A DNA stretch of 64,000 nt from Levilactobacillus mulengensis (GCF_003946045.1 NZ_RHNW01000002.1:248001-312000), one strand, 5' to 3'; counted from the stretch's first letter, positions 9,279-18,411 are shown. Notes: generated by a model from the sequence alone, not told the origin. Numbers and translations are program-made.

Positions 9279-9463
9279 CGTTCCCGCCGGCGGGATCAAA
9301 GCGCCCTGCTGTGGGGCCGGTTCCAGCCAAAGAACGGGCTTCCACCTCGACTTTGCGCCTGAAAAGCGGTCGCAAAGGTTGTCCCATGGGCTAAGCTGAG
9401 TAAAAACCACTCAGCTAAGGCCATCGACACAGCTGGTCACTTTGGCCCGCCTCTGGTCACTAA
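9279..9463 (+). repeat. Structured intergenic repeat, copy R1
   Basis: A copy of the family described in the findings. It runs from CGTTCCCGCCGGCGGG to CCTCTGGTCACTAAC. Internal hairpins: CTTTGCG/CGCAAAG and AGCTGAGT/ACTCAGCT. Weak complementarity continues outside this core. It fills most of the 9119-9667 gap. Confidence 0.85.
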
Positions 9464-9667
9464 CAACGGCTAACCAATTCTTATCATCCTTGCGGTACAG
9501 CCAACTTTAAATCGCCAATTAACCCCTCATCAGCAATGACTGATTGGCCTTCAGCCTTAACCACAAAATCCATTATAGCCACGCCCCCACCAAATAAAAG
9601 AAGGCACTTCAAAGTACCTCCGCACCCTGCTCAAAATTCCGTTTATCCATCAAGGAGGTTCACCAAT

Positions 9668-10543
9668 TTGCTAGACAATTACCTACTCCAAGAACTCATT
9701 ACCTTTGCCCAGACGGGAACGCTGGCTAAAACGGCGGCTACGCTCAACGTGACACAGCCGACCGTGACTCGGGGCATGCAAAAGCTCGAGACCGACCTAG
9801 GCGTGCAGCTCTTTGACCGTCAACCCAATCGGATTCGCCTGACCGCAACCGGGGAACTCGCCGCCCGTGAAGCCGCCAAGTTATTACAGGCTAATCACGA
9901 GACCGCGGTCCGCATTCAAAACTTTGACCGCAATCAACGCGTGCTTAAAGTGGCGGCCTCTCTGCCCGGACCCATGATTGTCTTGCAATCACTGAAAGAC
10001 CGGTTGCCCGCTAACCTCCAACTTGCCCCCGTCGCTTCACTCCCCAAACCAGCGGAAAGTCTCCGCAATCACGCGTACACGTTAGTCTTCACCAACCACC
10101 CGCTGACCGCCACCGACATTGCCAGCCAACTAATTGGCACGGAAAATCTGGCCATCTACCTCAACCAATTTATGTATCAAGCCAATCAGTCCACAGTCAC
10201 CTTCGCGGATCTGGCTGGCCTGAGCTTCGTGGTACCCGTCGACATCGGCCCCTGGCGCGCCATCATCCAGGACAACATCCCCGACGCCAAGTTCTTCTAC
10301 CAAAAGGAACGGGAAGCGTTGGCGGAGATTACCAAATTTTCCGACTTCCCCTACTTTGCCACCAACGTCTCACCCTTCGATTCGGCCTTGCCGCCTGAAG
10401 CCACGGTCAACGACAACCGGCGACTCCTGCCCATCAGTGATGCGGCGGCCCACATGACCATTTACGCCAACTATTTAACATCCGCGTCCTCGCGGGTCAA
10501 GCCAGTCATCACAACCCTACAGGCGGCCTGGCCAGAGGCGTGA
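9668..10543 (+). CDS. LysR-family transcriptional regulator
   Basis: A 291-residue regulator with an N-terminal winged helix-turn-helix (LAKTAATLNVTQPTVTRGMQ, LFDRQPNRIRLT) and a LysR-type effector domain. An upstream in-frame ATG would add 44 residues, but they look non-coding, and AAGGAGG at 9652-9658 sits 9 bases before a TTG at 9668, giving the normal start MLDNYLLQELITFAQTG. It lies just upstream of, and in the same direction as, a zinc alcohol dehydrogenase, which may be its target. The divergent aldo/keto reductases are another candidate. Confidence 0.88.
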   Translation: MLDNYLLQELITFAQTGTLAKTAATLNVTQPTVTRGMQKLETDLGVQLFDRQPNRIRLTATGELAAREAAKLLQANHETAVRIQNFDRNQRVLKVAASLPGPMIVLQSLKDRLPANLQLAPVASLPKPAESLRNHAYTLVFTNHPLTATDIASQLIGTENLAIYLNQFMYQANQSTVTFADLAGLSFVVPVDIGPWRAIIQDNIPDAKFFYQKEREALAEITKFSDFPYFATNVSPFDSALPPEATVNDNRRLLPISDAAAHMTIYANYLTSASSRVKPVITTLQAAWPEA

Positions 10544-10651
10544 CGTGAAAATACCACTCACCCGACAGAAGAATTGAAAAGTTCAGTTACTTTACATTCA
10601 AAATTTAAACGCCTAAAATTCAACTAGATATATTTAGGAGGTCACAAACTT

Positions 10652-11692
10652 ATGAAATCCACCATGTTCATGGAACCTGGAAAAGTTGAAATTGAAGATA
10701 TTGACAAGCCAACGGTGCAAGCACCCGATGACGTCATCATTCACGTTGTCCGGACCTGCGTCTGTGGCTCCGACCTGTGGGCTTACCGCGGGCTCGAAGA
10801 CAAGGAAAAGCATTCCGAAAACACCGGCCACGAAGCCATCGGGATCGTTGAAGAAGTCGGCAGCGACATCACGACTGTCCAACCCGGCGACTTTGTCATC
10901 GCGCCATTTACCCATGGTTGCGGTCACTGTGCGGCTTGCCGGGCCGGCTTTGACGGCGATTGCCAAAACCACACCGACAACTTCAGTAACGGCGTGCAAG
11001 CCGAATACATTCGTTTCCAACACGGCGAATGGGCCCTGGTCAAGATTCCTGGCAAGCCAGCCGACTACAGCGAAGAAATGCTGAAGTCCCTGCTGACCTT
11101 AGCCGACGTCATGGCTACCGGTTACCACGCCGCTCGCGTCGCTAACGTTTCCGCTGGCGACACGGTTGTCGTCGTCGGTGACGGTGCCGTGGGTCTCTGT
11201 GGGGTCATCGCCGCTCAAATGCGCGGGGCTAAGCGGATCATCATCATGAGCCGTCACGAAGACCGGCAAAAGCTGGCCACTGAATTTGGCGCCACCGACA
11301 TCATCGCTGAACGTGGTGACGACGCGGTTGCCAAGGTGATGGCCATGACCAACAACGCCGGTGCCGACGCCGTGCTCGAATGTGTCGGGACGGAACAGTC
11401 TAACGACACCGCCATGAAGGTCGGCCGTCCAGGCGCCATCGTCGGCCGGGTTGGCCTGCCTCACGAACCCAAGATGGACATGAGCAGCTCCTTCTACAGC
11501 AACACCATCATCGCTGGGGGTCCCGCTTCCGTAACGACCTACGACAAGCAAACCTTGTTGAAGGCCGTGCTCGACGGTGACATCCATCCTGGGAAGGTCT
11601 TCACGAAGTCCTTCACCTTGGACGCCATTGACGATGCTTACCAAGCTATGACGAAGCGTGAAGCGATCAAGTCCTTGGTCGTTGTCGACTAA
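10652..11692 (+). CDS. Zinc-dependent alcohol dehydrogenase (medium-chain family)
   Basis: A 346-residue cytosolic NAD(P)-dependent dehydrogenase. Catalytic zinc ligands: Cys in TCVCGSD and His-Glu in GHEAIG. Structural zinc: the four-Cys cluster in HGCGHCAACRAGFDGDC. The Rossmann motif is VVVVGDGAVGLCG, near residue 173. The start ATG at 10652 follows AGGAGG. It resembles threonine dehydrogenase-like / Zn-ADH proteins; the natural substrate is unknown. It follows a LysR regulator and is followed by repeat copy R2 rather than an obvious terminator. Confidence 0.92.
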   Translation: MKSTMFMEPGKVEIEDIDKPTVQAPDDVIIHVVRTCVCGSDLWAYRGLEDKEKHSENTGHEAIGIVEEVGSDITTVQPGDFVIAPFTHGCGHCAACRAGFDGDCQNHTDNFSNGVQAEYIRFQHGEWALVKIPGKPADYSEEMLKSLLTLADVMATGYHAARVANVSAGDTVVVVGDGAVGLCGVIAAQMRGAKRIIIMSRHEDRQKLATEFGATDIIAERGDDAVAKVMAMTNNAGADAVLECVGTEQSNDTAMKVGRPGAIVGRVGLPHEPKMDMSSSFYSNTIIAGGPASVTTYDKQTLLKAVLDGDIHPGKVFTKSFTLDAIDDAYQAMTKREAIKSLVVVD

Positions 11693-11709
11693 AAATAGGT
11701 GATTGATTC

Positions 11710-11899
11710 CGTTCCCGGCGGCGGGCTCAAAGCGCCCTGCTGTGGGGAACGGTTCCAGCCTGAGGGGCGGTCTTCCACCTCGCCTGAAAACCTGGAAAAT
11801 CACCAGTCTCTCAGGTCGTCCCGTGCTCTAAACTGAGAAAATCGCTCAGTTAAGACCACCGACACAGCTGGGCACTTTGGCCCGCCTCTGGTCACTAAC
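11710..11899 (+). repeat. Structured intergenic repeat, copy R2
   Basis: Core CGTTCCCGGCGGCGGG ... CTCTGGTCACTAAC. The middle hairpin has CCTGA/TCAGG arms with a further CTGG/CCAG pairing inside. The outer helix is unlike other copies but still complementary: AATAGGTGATTGATT (from 11695) against AATGATCATCTATT (about 11899-11912). Confidence 0.85.
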
Positions 11900-11963
11900 A
11901 ATGATCATCTATTTTCAGTTTTTCGTATTGATTAATCAGTTCTAAATTGATGCGCATCATATT

Positions 11964-12006
11964 AAAACAAGGATTAAGCCAGCAACATTGGCTTAATCCT
12001 TGTTTT
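11964..12006 (-). terminator. Bidirectional terminator
   Basis: AACAAGGATTAAGCCA / TGGCTTAATCCTTGTT, a perfect stem with T tracts on both strands. The stop codon of the 54-residue gene falls inside it. Confidence 0.85.
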
Positions 12007-12157
12007 CGTCTGGCTCTAACAACCACTCGTCTAATTCCTTGTCGGTCTTAATTTCTCGAACCCGGCCAGCGGCGATTTCCTGTTGAATTGCCACGCTTAA
12101 TGCTTTTGCCGCCTCAGTTTCAGGGTTTACGTGTTGCTCATTTTGCTGATTAGCCAT
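11993..12157 (-). CDS. Small acidic hypothetical protein
   Basis: A 54-residue protein. The ATG at 12157 is preceded by AAGGAG, better than an upstream in-frame start. The sequence is helical and charged (MANQQNEQHVNPETEAAKAL... KELDEWLLEPDENKD), with no membrane segment and no cysteine. It could be a small regulator or the antitoxin-like half of a lost pair, but no partner gene is adjacent. Function unknown. Confidence 0.6.
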   Translation of the reverse strand: MANQQNEQHVNPETEAAKALSVAIQQEIAAGRVREIKTDKELDEWLLEPDENKD

Positions 12158-12222
12158 TACCGAATCACTCCTTGCAACACAGTATAACAGGTTCTTAGAA
12201 AATGATACCCTTCCGCAACTCA

Positions 12223-12260
12223 CAAAAGGACCCGAGAACGTTGATGTTCTCGGGCCCTTA
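12223..12260 (-). terminator. Terminator of the NADP-binding reductase gene
   Basis: On the reverse strand, GGGCCCGAGAAC / GTTCTCGGGTCC with an A-rich 5' side and a TTTT 3' tail. Confidence 0.85.
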
Positions 12261-12288
12261 CTATTTCACTAATCTTCTATTCTACTCT

Positions 12289-12864
12289 TTACTTTAAAAC
12301 GCCGAAGCCACCGGTCCAGCCAATCTTTTCGCTGGCAGCCAAGGTCATTTGTAAGAAACCAAAGCTTTCGAGTTCCCGGGCACGCTTCAATGAACCAGCG
12401 TCAACGAAGGCCACACCACTGTCGGTCAAGGCGTCAGCTAATTCTTGCTTAGCAGCGGCGTCATCTCCAGCGGCCATCACGGTCGTTTGGACTTGGTCGC
12501 TGACCTTGCGGCTCTGTAAAGTTGCGGCGAAAGTCGTGTTGAAGCCCTTAACCACCTTGGAATCTGGCAACAAGGCAGCGATTTGTGCGGCTGCGGAACT
12601 GTCAGCGGGAACAACTAATTCGTCCCAAGTGTCAAAGTTCAATGGGTTGGTAATGTCGACGACAACCTTGCCAGCTAAAGCGGCTTGGTTAGCCTTGGCA
12701 ATGCTCAACGCAGCGTTGAATGGCACAGCCAAAACGACGATTGAACCCAAGTCTTCAACGGCGTCACCAGCGTCAATAAAACTAACCTGGTTCCCACCTT
12801 GCGTGAAGACGTCACCGATTGCTTGACCCATGTTACCCTTACCAAAAATTATAATTGCTGCCAT
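12289..12864 (-). CDS. NADPH-dependent F420 reductase-like oxidoreductase
   Basis: A 191-residue Rossmann protein. The ATG at 12864 (AGGGGGT before it) gives AAIIIFGKGNMGQAIGDVF, the dinucleotide-binding loop, right at the N-terminus. Later blocks, VVDITNPLNFDTW and VVKGFNTTFAATL, are those of the NADP oxidoreductase / F420-dependent family. Lactobacilli are not known to make F420, so the true partner is likely NADP with another acceptor. Monocistronic, with its own promoter and terminator. Confidence 0.85.
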   Translation of the reverse strand: MAAIIIFGKGNMGQAIGDVFTQGGNQVSFIDAGDAVEDLGSIVVLAVPFNAALSIAKANQAALAGKVVVDITNPLNFDTWDELVVPADSSAAAQIAALLPDSKVVKGFNTTFAATLQSRKVSDQVQTTVMAAGDDAAAKQELADALTDSGVAFVDAGSLKRARELESFGFLQMTLAASEKIGWTGGFGVLK

Positions 12865-12902
12865 AATGCAGACCCCCTGATGTGTTTTTATATTTTGTAT
12901 TA

Positions 12903-12931
12903 TTTTTAAGTACACTTTTAAGATACGTCAA
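12903..12931 (-). promoter_or_regulatory. Promoter of the NADP-binding reductase gene
   Basis: Reverse strand TTGACG, 17-base spacer, TAAAAA. It lies 40-70 bases upstream of the start. Confidence 0.45.
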
Positions 12932-13133
12932 TTAACGATTAAAGTCAATGAATTCGCTTAAATTAATTTAATCAAACGGTTTTACCTGATTTTTTTACCA
13001 AAGTGTTATAGAATATAATACAGAAATGATTTGTGATTCCTATTTAACTACCAACTGTATTCAACAATTCCATTCATCTATTTTCAAGTATAATCTGCTC
13101 AACGGCTAACAGCGTTCCCACAACAAACGCAAA

Positions 13134-13242
13134 AAATCAAAGTGGAAAGAACCGGCGCCGAGTCATTCGACACCGCCACCACTGGTTCTGGGTTCAGCCA
13201 GTATCAGCCGCAGGGCTGGGAAAACTGGGCCGATCGTGGGAG
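13134..13242 (+). repeat. Direct repeat X1
   Basis: About 108 bases repeated at 13307-13414, with shared blocks AAGAACCGGCGCCGA, GGTTCTGGGTTCA and CAGCCGCAGGGCTGG. X1 runs into TGACCAGAGGCG, the end motif of the main repeat family, which suggests a chimeric or decayed copy. Confidence 0.7.
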
Positions 13243-13306
13243 TGACCAGAGGCGCGCCAAGATTAAACCTCGCCAGATATAGCAGACCACCTCACAACCA
13301 ACGGAA

Positions 13307-13550
13307 AAATCAAGACGGCAAGAACCGGCGCCGACTCATTTGAACCCACCACTAGTTCTGGGTTCAACCAGTGTCAGCCGCAGGGCTGGTGAAAATGGGC
13401 TCAGCCGTGGGAGTTGCCTTAGCGGGTTTCCCGCTTAGGCAACTGCTATCTTTGAGACTCGCTTCTCAGAGGCTCAAAGTAAGTCTGGAGACCGCCCTTC
13501 GGCTCCAGACGTGCGCCCACAGCGCCACGGCCCATTTTCACCAGCCCGGA
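13307..13550 (-). repeat. Direct repeat X2 with a closed multi-hairpin structure (divergent repeat copy R3)
   Basis: 13384-13401 and 13531-13548 form a perfect 18-bp outer stem (GGGCTGGTGAAAATGGGC and its complement). Inside are hairpins GTTGCCTTAGCGGG/CCCGCTTAGGCAAC, CTTTGAG/CTCAAAG and GTCTGGAG/CTCCAGAC, and a shorter GTGCGC/GCGC. The CTTTGAG hairpin and the CCCACAGC segment match reverse-oriented copies of the main family. The gap 12932-13618 contains X1, X2 and a lone forward TATAAT at 13014. Confidence 0.8.
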
Positions 13551-13618
13551 GGCGCTGATAACAACATTTGTTGGACCCCAAACCAATGTAACCCAAAAAT
13601 AAAGGAGGCGCCAAAAAC

Positions 13619-14050
13619 ATGGCGAACACGCAGTTCAGTGACACCATCCACGTCCTAGTCTACATCGCCTACTTCAAAGGCAAAAAAATGACCAGCCAAG
13701 AAATTGCCAGCAGTCTAGAAACCTCACCCAGCCTCATCCGCAAGATCATGGCCAATTTAAAACGCCACGACCTACTAGCACCAACGCACGGGCCAACCCA
13801 ACTGGCGCTGGCCCGCGAACCAGCGGCCATCACGCTGCGAGACATCTACGCGACGCTGCCTAACCAGGCGCCACTCCTCAACGTAGATACCCACACTTCG
13901 GAGAACTGTCCGGTCGGGCAAACAGTACCGAAAGTTTTAACCAACTACTACCAAGAGATTCAGGCCGCCGCGGAGGCCAAGATGGCGAAGATCACCCTGC
14001 AGGACGTCCTCAATGACGTCACCCTGATGCAGCGACTCACCACCGAGTAA
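13619..14050 (+). CDS. Rrf2-family transcriptional regulator
   Basis: A 143-residue winged-helix protein that begins QFSDTIHVLVYIAYFKGKKM, followed by the helix-turn-helix EIASSLETSPSLIRKIMANL, as in Rrf2 regulators. Only one cysteine (SENCPVG) is present, so an Fe-S cluster of the IscR type is unlikely; it looks more like redox or electrophile sensors of the YwnA/HypR kind. The ATG is preceded by AAAGGAGG. No obvious target gene is adjacent. Confidence 0.88.
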   Translation: MANTQFSDTIHVLVYIAYFKGKKMTSQEIASSLETSPSLIRKIMANLKRHDLLAPTHGPTQLALAREPAAITLRDIYATLPNQAPLLNVDTHTSENCPVGQTVPKVLTNYYQEIQAAAEAKMAKITLQDVLNDVTLMQRLTTE

Positions 14051-14057
14051 CTTGTTT

Positions 14058-14104
14058 AAATTGCCGACTAATTGTGCTAACAGCCAATTAGCCGGCAATT
14101 TTTG
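14058..14104 (+). terminator. Terminator of the Rrf2 gene
   Basis: AATTGCCG and CTAATTG pair with CAATTAG and CGGCAATT, then T5. The rest of the gap to 14420 holds a GGGTT/AACCC inverted repeat just before the next ribosome binding site (about 14391-14401) and no clear gene. Confidence 0.85.
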
Positions 14105-14420
14105 TCTCCCCTGTACCACGCGGAGGGCTGCGCCACAATTTACCAGCAAACACACCCCACGTTTTGCAGTTGGTGTACTCACCACGCTAAGCCCCGCTTT
14201 CCCATAACGGTCACTACCCAATCCCTGTTACCATACAGTTGCCACCGGAGGAGAGCGACACTTATTTAACCCTAACTTGGTTCCCGTGACCAACCATTGC
14301 CGGCCAACCCCCGCAAACAGCCCCCTGTCACCCCAGTGCGACCGGCACCGTTGGCCACCCAACCAAGTCGGTACTTTGCTTAGTCAAACTTGGGTTTAAC
14401 CCAGATTGGAGGAGAAAATT

Positions 14421-15146
14421 ATGCGTGTTCTAAAATTACTGAGTGGCGTTGGCAGTACTGTGGCCGTCGCCGCAGCCGTGCTGGCCTTGAATCCGTTAGT
14501 CGCCGGCGCCGCTGGTCCTGGGACCGCAACCAGTAACTTGACCAACGTTTCCAGTGGCTACGTTGCGGACAGCACCGGCAATGCCGAAGCCACGTCCAAC
14601 GCGGAATTTACGGTGACCCCCGGGACGTTGAGCCTGAACCAGGTACCTAACATCATGTTGGGCACCGTCAGCGTTAAAGACATCGCCACGGCTAACACCA
14701 CGGTTCCGGTCACCAGTGGGGCACCCACTAGTGGAACCGCTTACGACGGCAACAATACCGGTACCCTGAACGTGACTGACTTCCGTGGCAACAACGCCGG
14801 CTGGTCACTTTCCGTGGGGTTAAGTCCCTTTACCTCAGGCAAGTCGACCATTACCAACGCAACGTTGAACTTGAATCAGACGCCGGGTACCCTCGACAAC
14901 AGTGCCACCGCTGCCCCAAGCAGTCTGAAATTAACGCAGTCCGCCGTCACCAACGGGTGGATCAGCAGTCCCCAAACCTTGTGGAACGCATCCGCTGAAA
15001 CGGGTGAAGGCAACAACAGCGCCACAACCGCTACGAGCAGTAACCTACTGGTCGATCAGCAACCCACCATCGTTGCCGGGACTTATGACGCGACGCTTTA
15101 CTGGGCCTTGCAAAATGCCCCAGCAACTACCACACCGGCACAATAG
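14421..15146 (+). CDS. WxL-domain surface protein
   Basis: A 241-residue secreted protein. ATG 14421 follows GGAGGAG at 14408-14414; an upstream TTG lies inside that site and is rejected. Signal peptide to about residue 30 (VAGAAG). The C-terminal domain has the two WxL motifs: WSL in NNAGWSLSVGL and WAL in LYWALQNAP. WxL domains bind peptidoglycan non-covalently and associate with DUF916 proteins. This is the first gene of a three-gene WxL cluster (14421-18025), the typical cell-surface complex of plant-associated lactobacilli. Confidence 0.92.
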   Translation: MRVLKLLSGVGSTVAVAAAVLALNPLVAGAAGPGTATSNLTNVSSGYVADSTGNAEATSNAEFTVTPGTLSLNQVPNIMLGTVSVKDIATANTTVPVTSGAPTSGTAYDGNNTGTLNVTDFRGNNAGWSLSVGLSPFTSGKSTITNATLNLNQTPGTLDNSATAAPSSLKLTQSAVTNGWISSPQTLWNASAETGEGNNSATTATSSNLLVDQQPTIVAGTYDATLYWALQNAPATTTPAQ

Positions 15147-15181
15147 TCACTCAGCCGTCATTTGTCAGTTAAATAGTTTGG

Positions 15182-15275
15182 GATTAGACGCCGTTTGACT
15201 TCGTAGCCGAGTGGCGTCTAATACCCGTAGGTCCGGGTTTAGCCAGCCGTTTACGTTAGCTAAACCCGATACTTA
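15182..15275 (+). promoter_or_regulatory. Two tandem hairpins inside the WxL operon
   Basis: ATTAGACGCC/GGCGTCTAAT and then CGGGTTTAGC/GCTAAACCCG, each a perfect 10-bp stem without a clear T tail. They lie in the 305-base gap between the first WxL gene and the DUF916 gene. Probably an mRNA-stabilising or partial-termination element that sets different levels for the two genes. Confidence 0.6.
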
Positions 15276-15451
15276 CCGCAACCGGTTAATCTAACTAACC
15301 ATCCGCGTCGCGATTGACGCCGGCTTCTGATCACTTTTCGTCTTAGTTACTCAAGCAGCTTTCTCCTAACCCACCAAGCAATTAAGGTCACCTGACTAAG
15401 ACGTCTCCCCGCCAACGGCTGCGGTTTACCCTCAAGGAAGGTCGTGCTGAA

Positions 15452-16534
15452 ATGAAATTCAAATGGCTTTACCCCCTCCTCGCCGCCAGCCTACTCCTGA
15501 CGGGGGGACTGGCTGGTGCCGCGCCCGCTTTTGCCGCCAAGGTGCCCGCTAATTTTGCGGCGACCCCCCTGCTGCCTAAAAATCAGATTTCGACGAAGGC
15601 CGGCTACTTCGACCTAAAGGTTACGCCCGGCGCAACCCAGGTGTTGAAACTGTCGGTAACCAACCCCAGCAACACCTCCCGGACACTCCAGGTCATCCCG
15701 GTCAATGCCACCACCGCCGATAGCGGCAACGCCGTCTACATCCCCTCCAAGCGGACCGACCCCTCGGCTCAGACCACGTTTACCAAAATGACGTCAGGTC
15801 CCGTCAGCATCACGCTGGCGCCACGCCAGGGGAAAACGGTCACGTTTCATACCCAGATTCCCGCGGCCGGCTTCTCCGGTGAGGTCCTTGGTGGCCTGTT
15901 CGTGACCGACCCGCACGCCACCAAGGCCCAAACGGAAAACGGTGACGCCTCCGACTTCCGGCTGAACAACCGCTACGCCGAGGTCACCGCCGTGGCGCTT
16001 CAGTGTCAGCCCGGTCAGACCTTTCGCACCAATTTAAAATTAGCCGGCGTCGGCGTGCGGCAACCGAATACCCACCCAACGGCGTTCGCCCGCATCCGTA
16101 ACCTGACGCCCGCCATGTTTGGCCGCCTGGACATTGATGCCCGGGTCTTGCAAAACAGCACGGGCAAGCAAATTGCCACGGAAAACCTGCACAACGGGTC
16201 CATGGCACCCAACAGCTGGTTCGACTACCAGGTCGGCCTTGGCAACAAAAAGCTATCGGCCGGCAAGTACACGCTGAAGCTTCATGTCACCAGCGGCAAA
16301 CGCTCGTGGAATTTCAGCGGCACCTTTACCCTGACCCGAAAACAAATCGCGGAACACAATTCCGTCATCAAATCCGATGAGCAACCGACCTACTGGTGGC
16401 TCTGGCTAATCCTCTTCTTGTTCTTATCCTTACTGTTGATCATTGGCGCCTACCTGCTGGGCAAACGGCGGTCACGCGACGATGATGACGATGATTCGGA
16501 CGATTCGCAATCAACAAACGATACGCACGCGTAA
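15452..16534 (+). CDS. WxL-interacting protein (DUF916/DUF3324 type)
   Basis: A 360-residue membrane-anchored protein: signal peptide (residues 1 to about 29, AFAA), two beta-rich extracellular domains in DUF916 then DUF3324 order (GYFDLKVTPGATQVLKLSV; later NNRYAEVTAVAL), one membrane span (residues 310-332, rich in Leu/Phe) and an Asp-rich cytoplasmic tail. Proteins of this type bind WxL proteins and peptidoglycan at the membrane face. It starts at ATG 15452 after AAGGAAGG and is followed closely by the second WxL gene. Confidence 0.92.
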   Translation: MKFKWLYPLLAASLLLTGGLAGAAPAFAAKVPANFAATPLLPKNQISTKAGYFDLKVTPGATQVLKLSVTNPSNTSRTLQVIPVNATTADSGNAVYIPSKRTDPSAQTTFTKMTSGPVSITLAPRQGKTVTFHTQIPAAGFSGEVLGGLFVTDPHATKAQTENGDASDFRLNNRYAEVTAVALQCQPGQTFRTNLKLAGVGVRQPNTHPTAFARIRNLTPAMFGRLDIDARVLQNSTGKQIATENLHNGSMAPNSWFDYQVGLGNKKLSAGKYTLKLHVTSGKRSWNFSGTFTLTRKQIAEHNSVIKSDEQPTYWWLWLILFLFLSLLLIIGAYLLGKRRSRDDDDDDSDDSQSTNDTHA

Positions 16535-16552
16535 GACTTGGGGGTGTTGGAC

Positions 16553-18025
16553 ATGCGTAGATGGCAACAGCAATTAATCCGGTTGGTAATTGGACTCCTG
16601 ATTGGCTTGAGCACCCTCGGTATCGGCATTTCTGCTCAAGCGGCCAGTGCGCCCCAGACCCCAACGTCTCCCCCAACGACGATCATGGGCATCAACCTGG
16701 CTGGTGGTTTCACCCAAGAGCCAATTGACTCCAACCATATTTCTGGCGACACGGTCACGCTATCCGCTAAGGGGACCCGAAACATTTTGGAAGCTCTGAC
16801 CAACCCCTTTGGCAGTCGGAAATACGTCTGGTGGGAATCCACCGATGGCGGCAACACGTATAGTACCGTTGGCTCCAACAGCACGACCTATTCGTTTACG
16901 GCGCCCACCGTCAGCAGCGTCACCAACCTGTACTTTCAATGTGAATATGACTTCACCGGGATTGGCTTCTTCTATAGTGAGTGGTCACGAATCGCGACCG
17001 TCACGGTTTTGCCTAACCGGGTACCGACGACTAGCATCAAAGTTAGTGCCGACAGCACCTCTCTGTATAACGGCGAAATCACGACGGTTCACGCGACACT
17101 CACACCAAGCACCGCGACCGACCCCATCACTTGGACCAGCAGCAATCCGTCGCTGGCCACGGTCGATGAATACGGGAACGTGGTCGCAACGGATACCTCC
17201 AGCGATACTAGTGGAACCGCTGACGACCACGGGACCGTCACCATTACCGGCTACAGCAACGGCAAAAGTGATTCCGTCAAGATTACCATCGGGACATTGC
17301 AAAACGTCACCGTTAACGAAGGCAGCGACGCCACGTTTACCCTGAAAGATCTCCCGGATGGCATGACCGTTGCCAATTGGTATCGGGTCGAGGACGGCAC
17401 AGCCACGGCACTAAACTCGACGGCGACTAGTTACACCGTCAGCAAGGCTACCGTGGCGGGTGACAACGGCACATCGTACTATGCAACCTTGAATTACACA
17501 CTGAATGGCAGTACCAAATCGGTCAACACCAACTCCGCGCTGCTGACCGTCAATAAGAGCGGCTTGTTAGCCTTAACGGCGGTCCCCAACTTTAACTTCG
17601 GTGGTATCGAAGCCACCACGCTGTGTCAGGGCGACGTCACGCTAGATAACATGGATGTCGCTAGCAATGACAGCAATGGCAGCGCCTATGATGGCAACGA
17701 CGAAGGCTCACTAAGCGTCACCGACAGTCGCGAGACCGGCGGCGACTGGACGCTCTCAGCGACCCTGCCCCAATTTACGTTAGCGGATGCCGATACCGAT
17801 GGTCACTTAGGGGCAACGACGCTTGACGTCTACGACCCCGCCGACCGCCTGGACCAGAACGTGCCAGCCAATAATGAGGCCACCACGATCTACACCTCCA
17901 GCGATTACGACGGCCAGGACTTCGACGTCACCGACAGTCAACTGTTGTTGGGCCAGGATCCACTGGTGACGGCGGGCGACTACCAGAGCACCATTACTTG
18001 GACCCTCTCCGTCGCCCCCAGCTAG
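16553..18025 (+). CDS. WxL-domain surface protein with Ig-like repeats
   Basis: A 490-residue exported protein. ATG 16553 follows a GGGGGTG site and starts 18 bases after the DUF916 stop. Signal peptide to about residue 31. Residues 150-240 look like a bacterial Ig-like (Big2) domain (TSIKVSADSTSL ... WTSSNPSLATVDEYGNV). The C-terminus is a WxL domain with both motifs, WTL in GGDWTLSATL and WTL in ITWTLSVAPS. Likely the extended, ligand-binding member of the complex. Repeat R4 and a terminator follow. Confidence 0.92.
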   Translation: MRRWQQQLIRLVIGLLIGLSTLGIGISAQAASAPQTPTSPPTTIMGINLAGGFTQEPIDSNHISGDTVTLSAKGTRNILEALTNPFGSRKYVWWESTDGGNTYSTVGSNSTTYSFTAPTVSSVTNLYFQCEYDFTGIGFFYSEWSRIATVTVLPNRVPTTSIKVSADSTSLYNGEITTVHATLTPSTATDPITWTSSNPSLATVDEYGNVVATDTSSDTSGTADDHGTVTITGYSNGKSDSVKITIGTLQNVTVNEGSDATFTLKDLPDGMTVANWYRVEDGTATALNSTATSYTVSKATVAGDNGTSYYATLNYTLNGSTKSVNTNSALLTVNKSGLLALTAVPNFNFGGIEATTLCQGDVTLDNMDVASNDSNGSAYDGNDEGSLSVTDSRETGGDWTLSATLPQFTLADADTDGHLGATTLDVYDPADRLDQNVPANNEATTIYTSSDYDGQDFDVTDSQLLLGQDPLVTAGDYQSTITWTLSVAPS

Positions 18026-18079
18026 CTTCCTGTCAAATGGCTGTCAGGTTGGCTTAGTGAAAAGTTCGCGGTAACTGGT

Positions 18080-18263
18080 CGTTCCCGCCGGCGGGCTCAA
18101 ACCGCCCTGCTATGGGGTCGGTTCCAGCCTGAGGGACGGGCTTCCACCTCGATTTTGAGCCAAAAATCGGTCTCAAAAGTCGTCCCGTGGGCTAGGCTGG
18201 GAAAATACCCCAGCCAAGACCACCGACACAGCCGGGCAGTTTGGCTCGCCTCTGGTCACTAAC
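18080..18263 (+). repeat. Structured intergenic repeat, copy R4
   Basis: Hairpins TTTTGAG/CTCAAAA and GGCTGGG/CCCAGCC. The outer helix is GGCTTAGTGAAAAG (18051) against CTTTTCACTAGCC. Compare R1, where the same two inner helices have different sequences. Confidence 0.88.
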
Positions 18264-18411
18264 GACAACCGTGCTTTTCACTAGCCGCCTGGCCGACAGG
18301 TGGTTGCTCTGGGCTGGTCTCCCCGAAGTGTATTTGGTTGGACTGGCCCTGATTAGAGTGGTTGTTGGTCTGTCTATTTGGATTCGACCGACTAGTTATT
18401 CTTTCACATCT

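Noticed and set aside
12932-13300. Forward promoter-like TATAAT at 13014 as the Rrf2 promoter
   Set aside because: It is 600 bases from the Rrf2 start with two structured repeats between; too far to claim.
13371-13658. A 95-codon forward frame across repeat X2
   Set aside because: It covers the hairpin array and runs into the Rrf2 start; no ribosome binding site and an unlikely composition.
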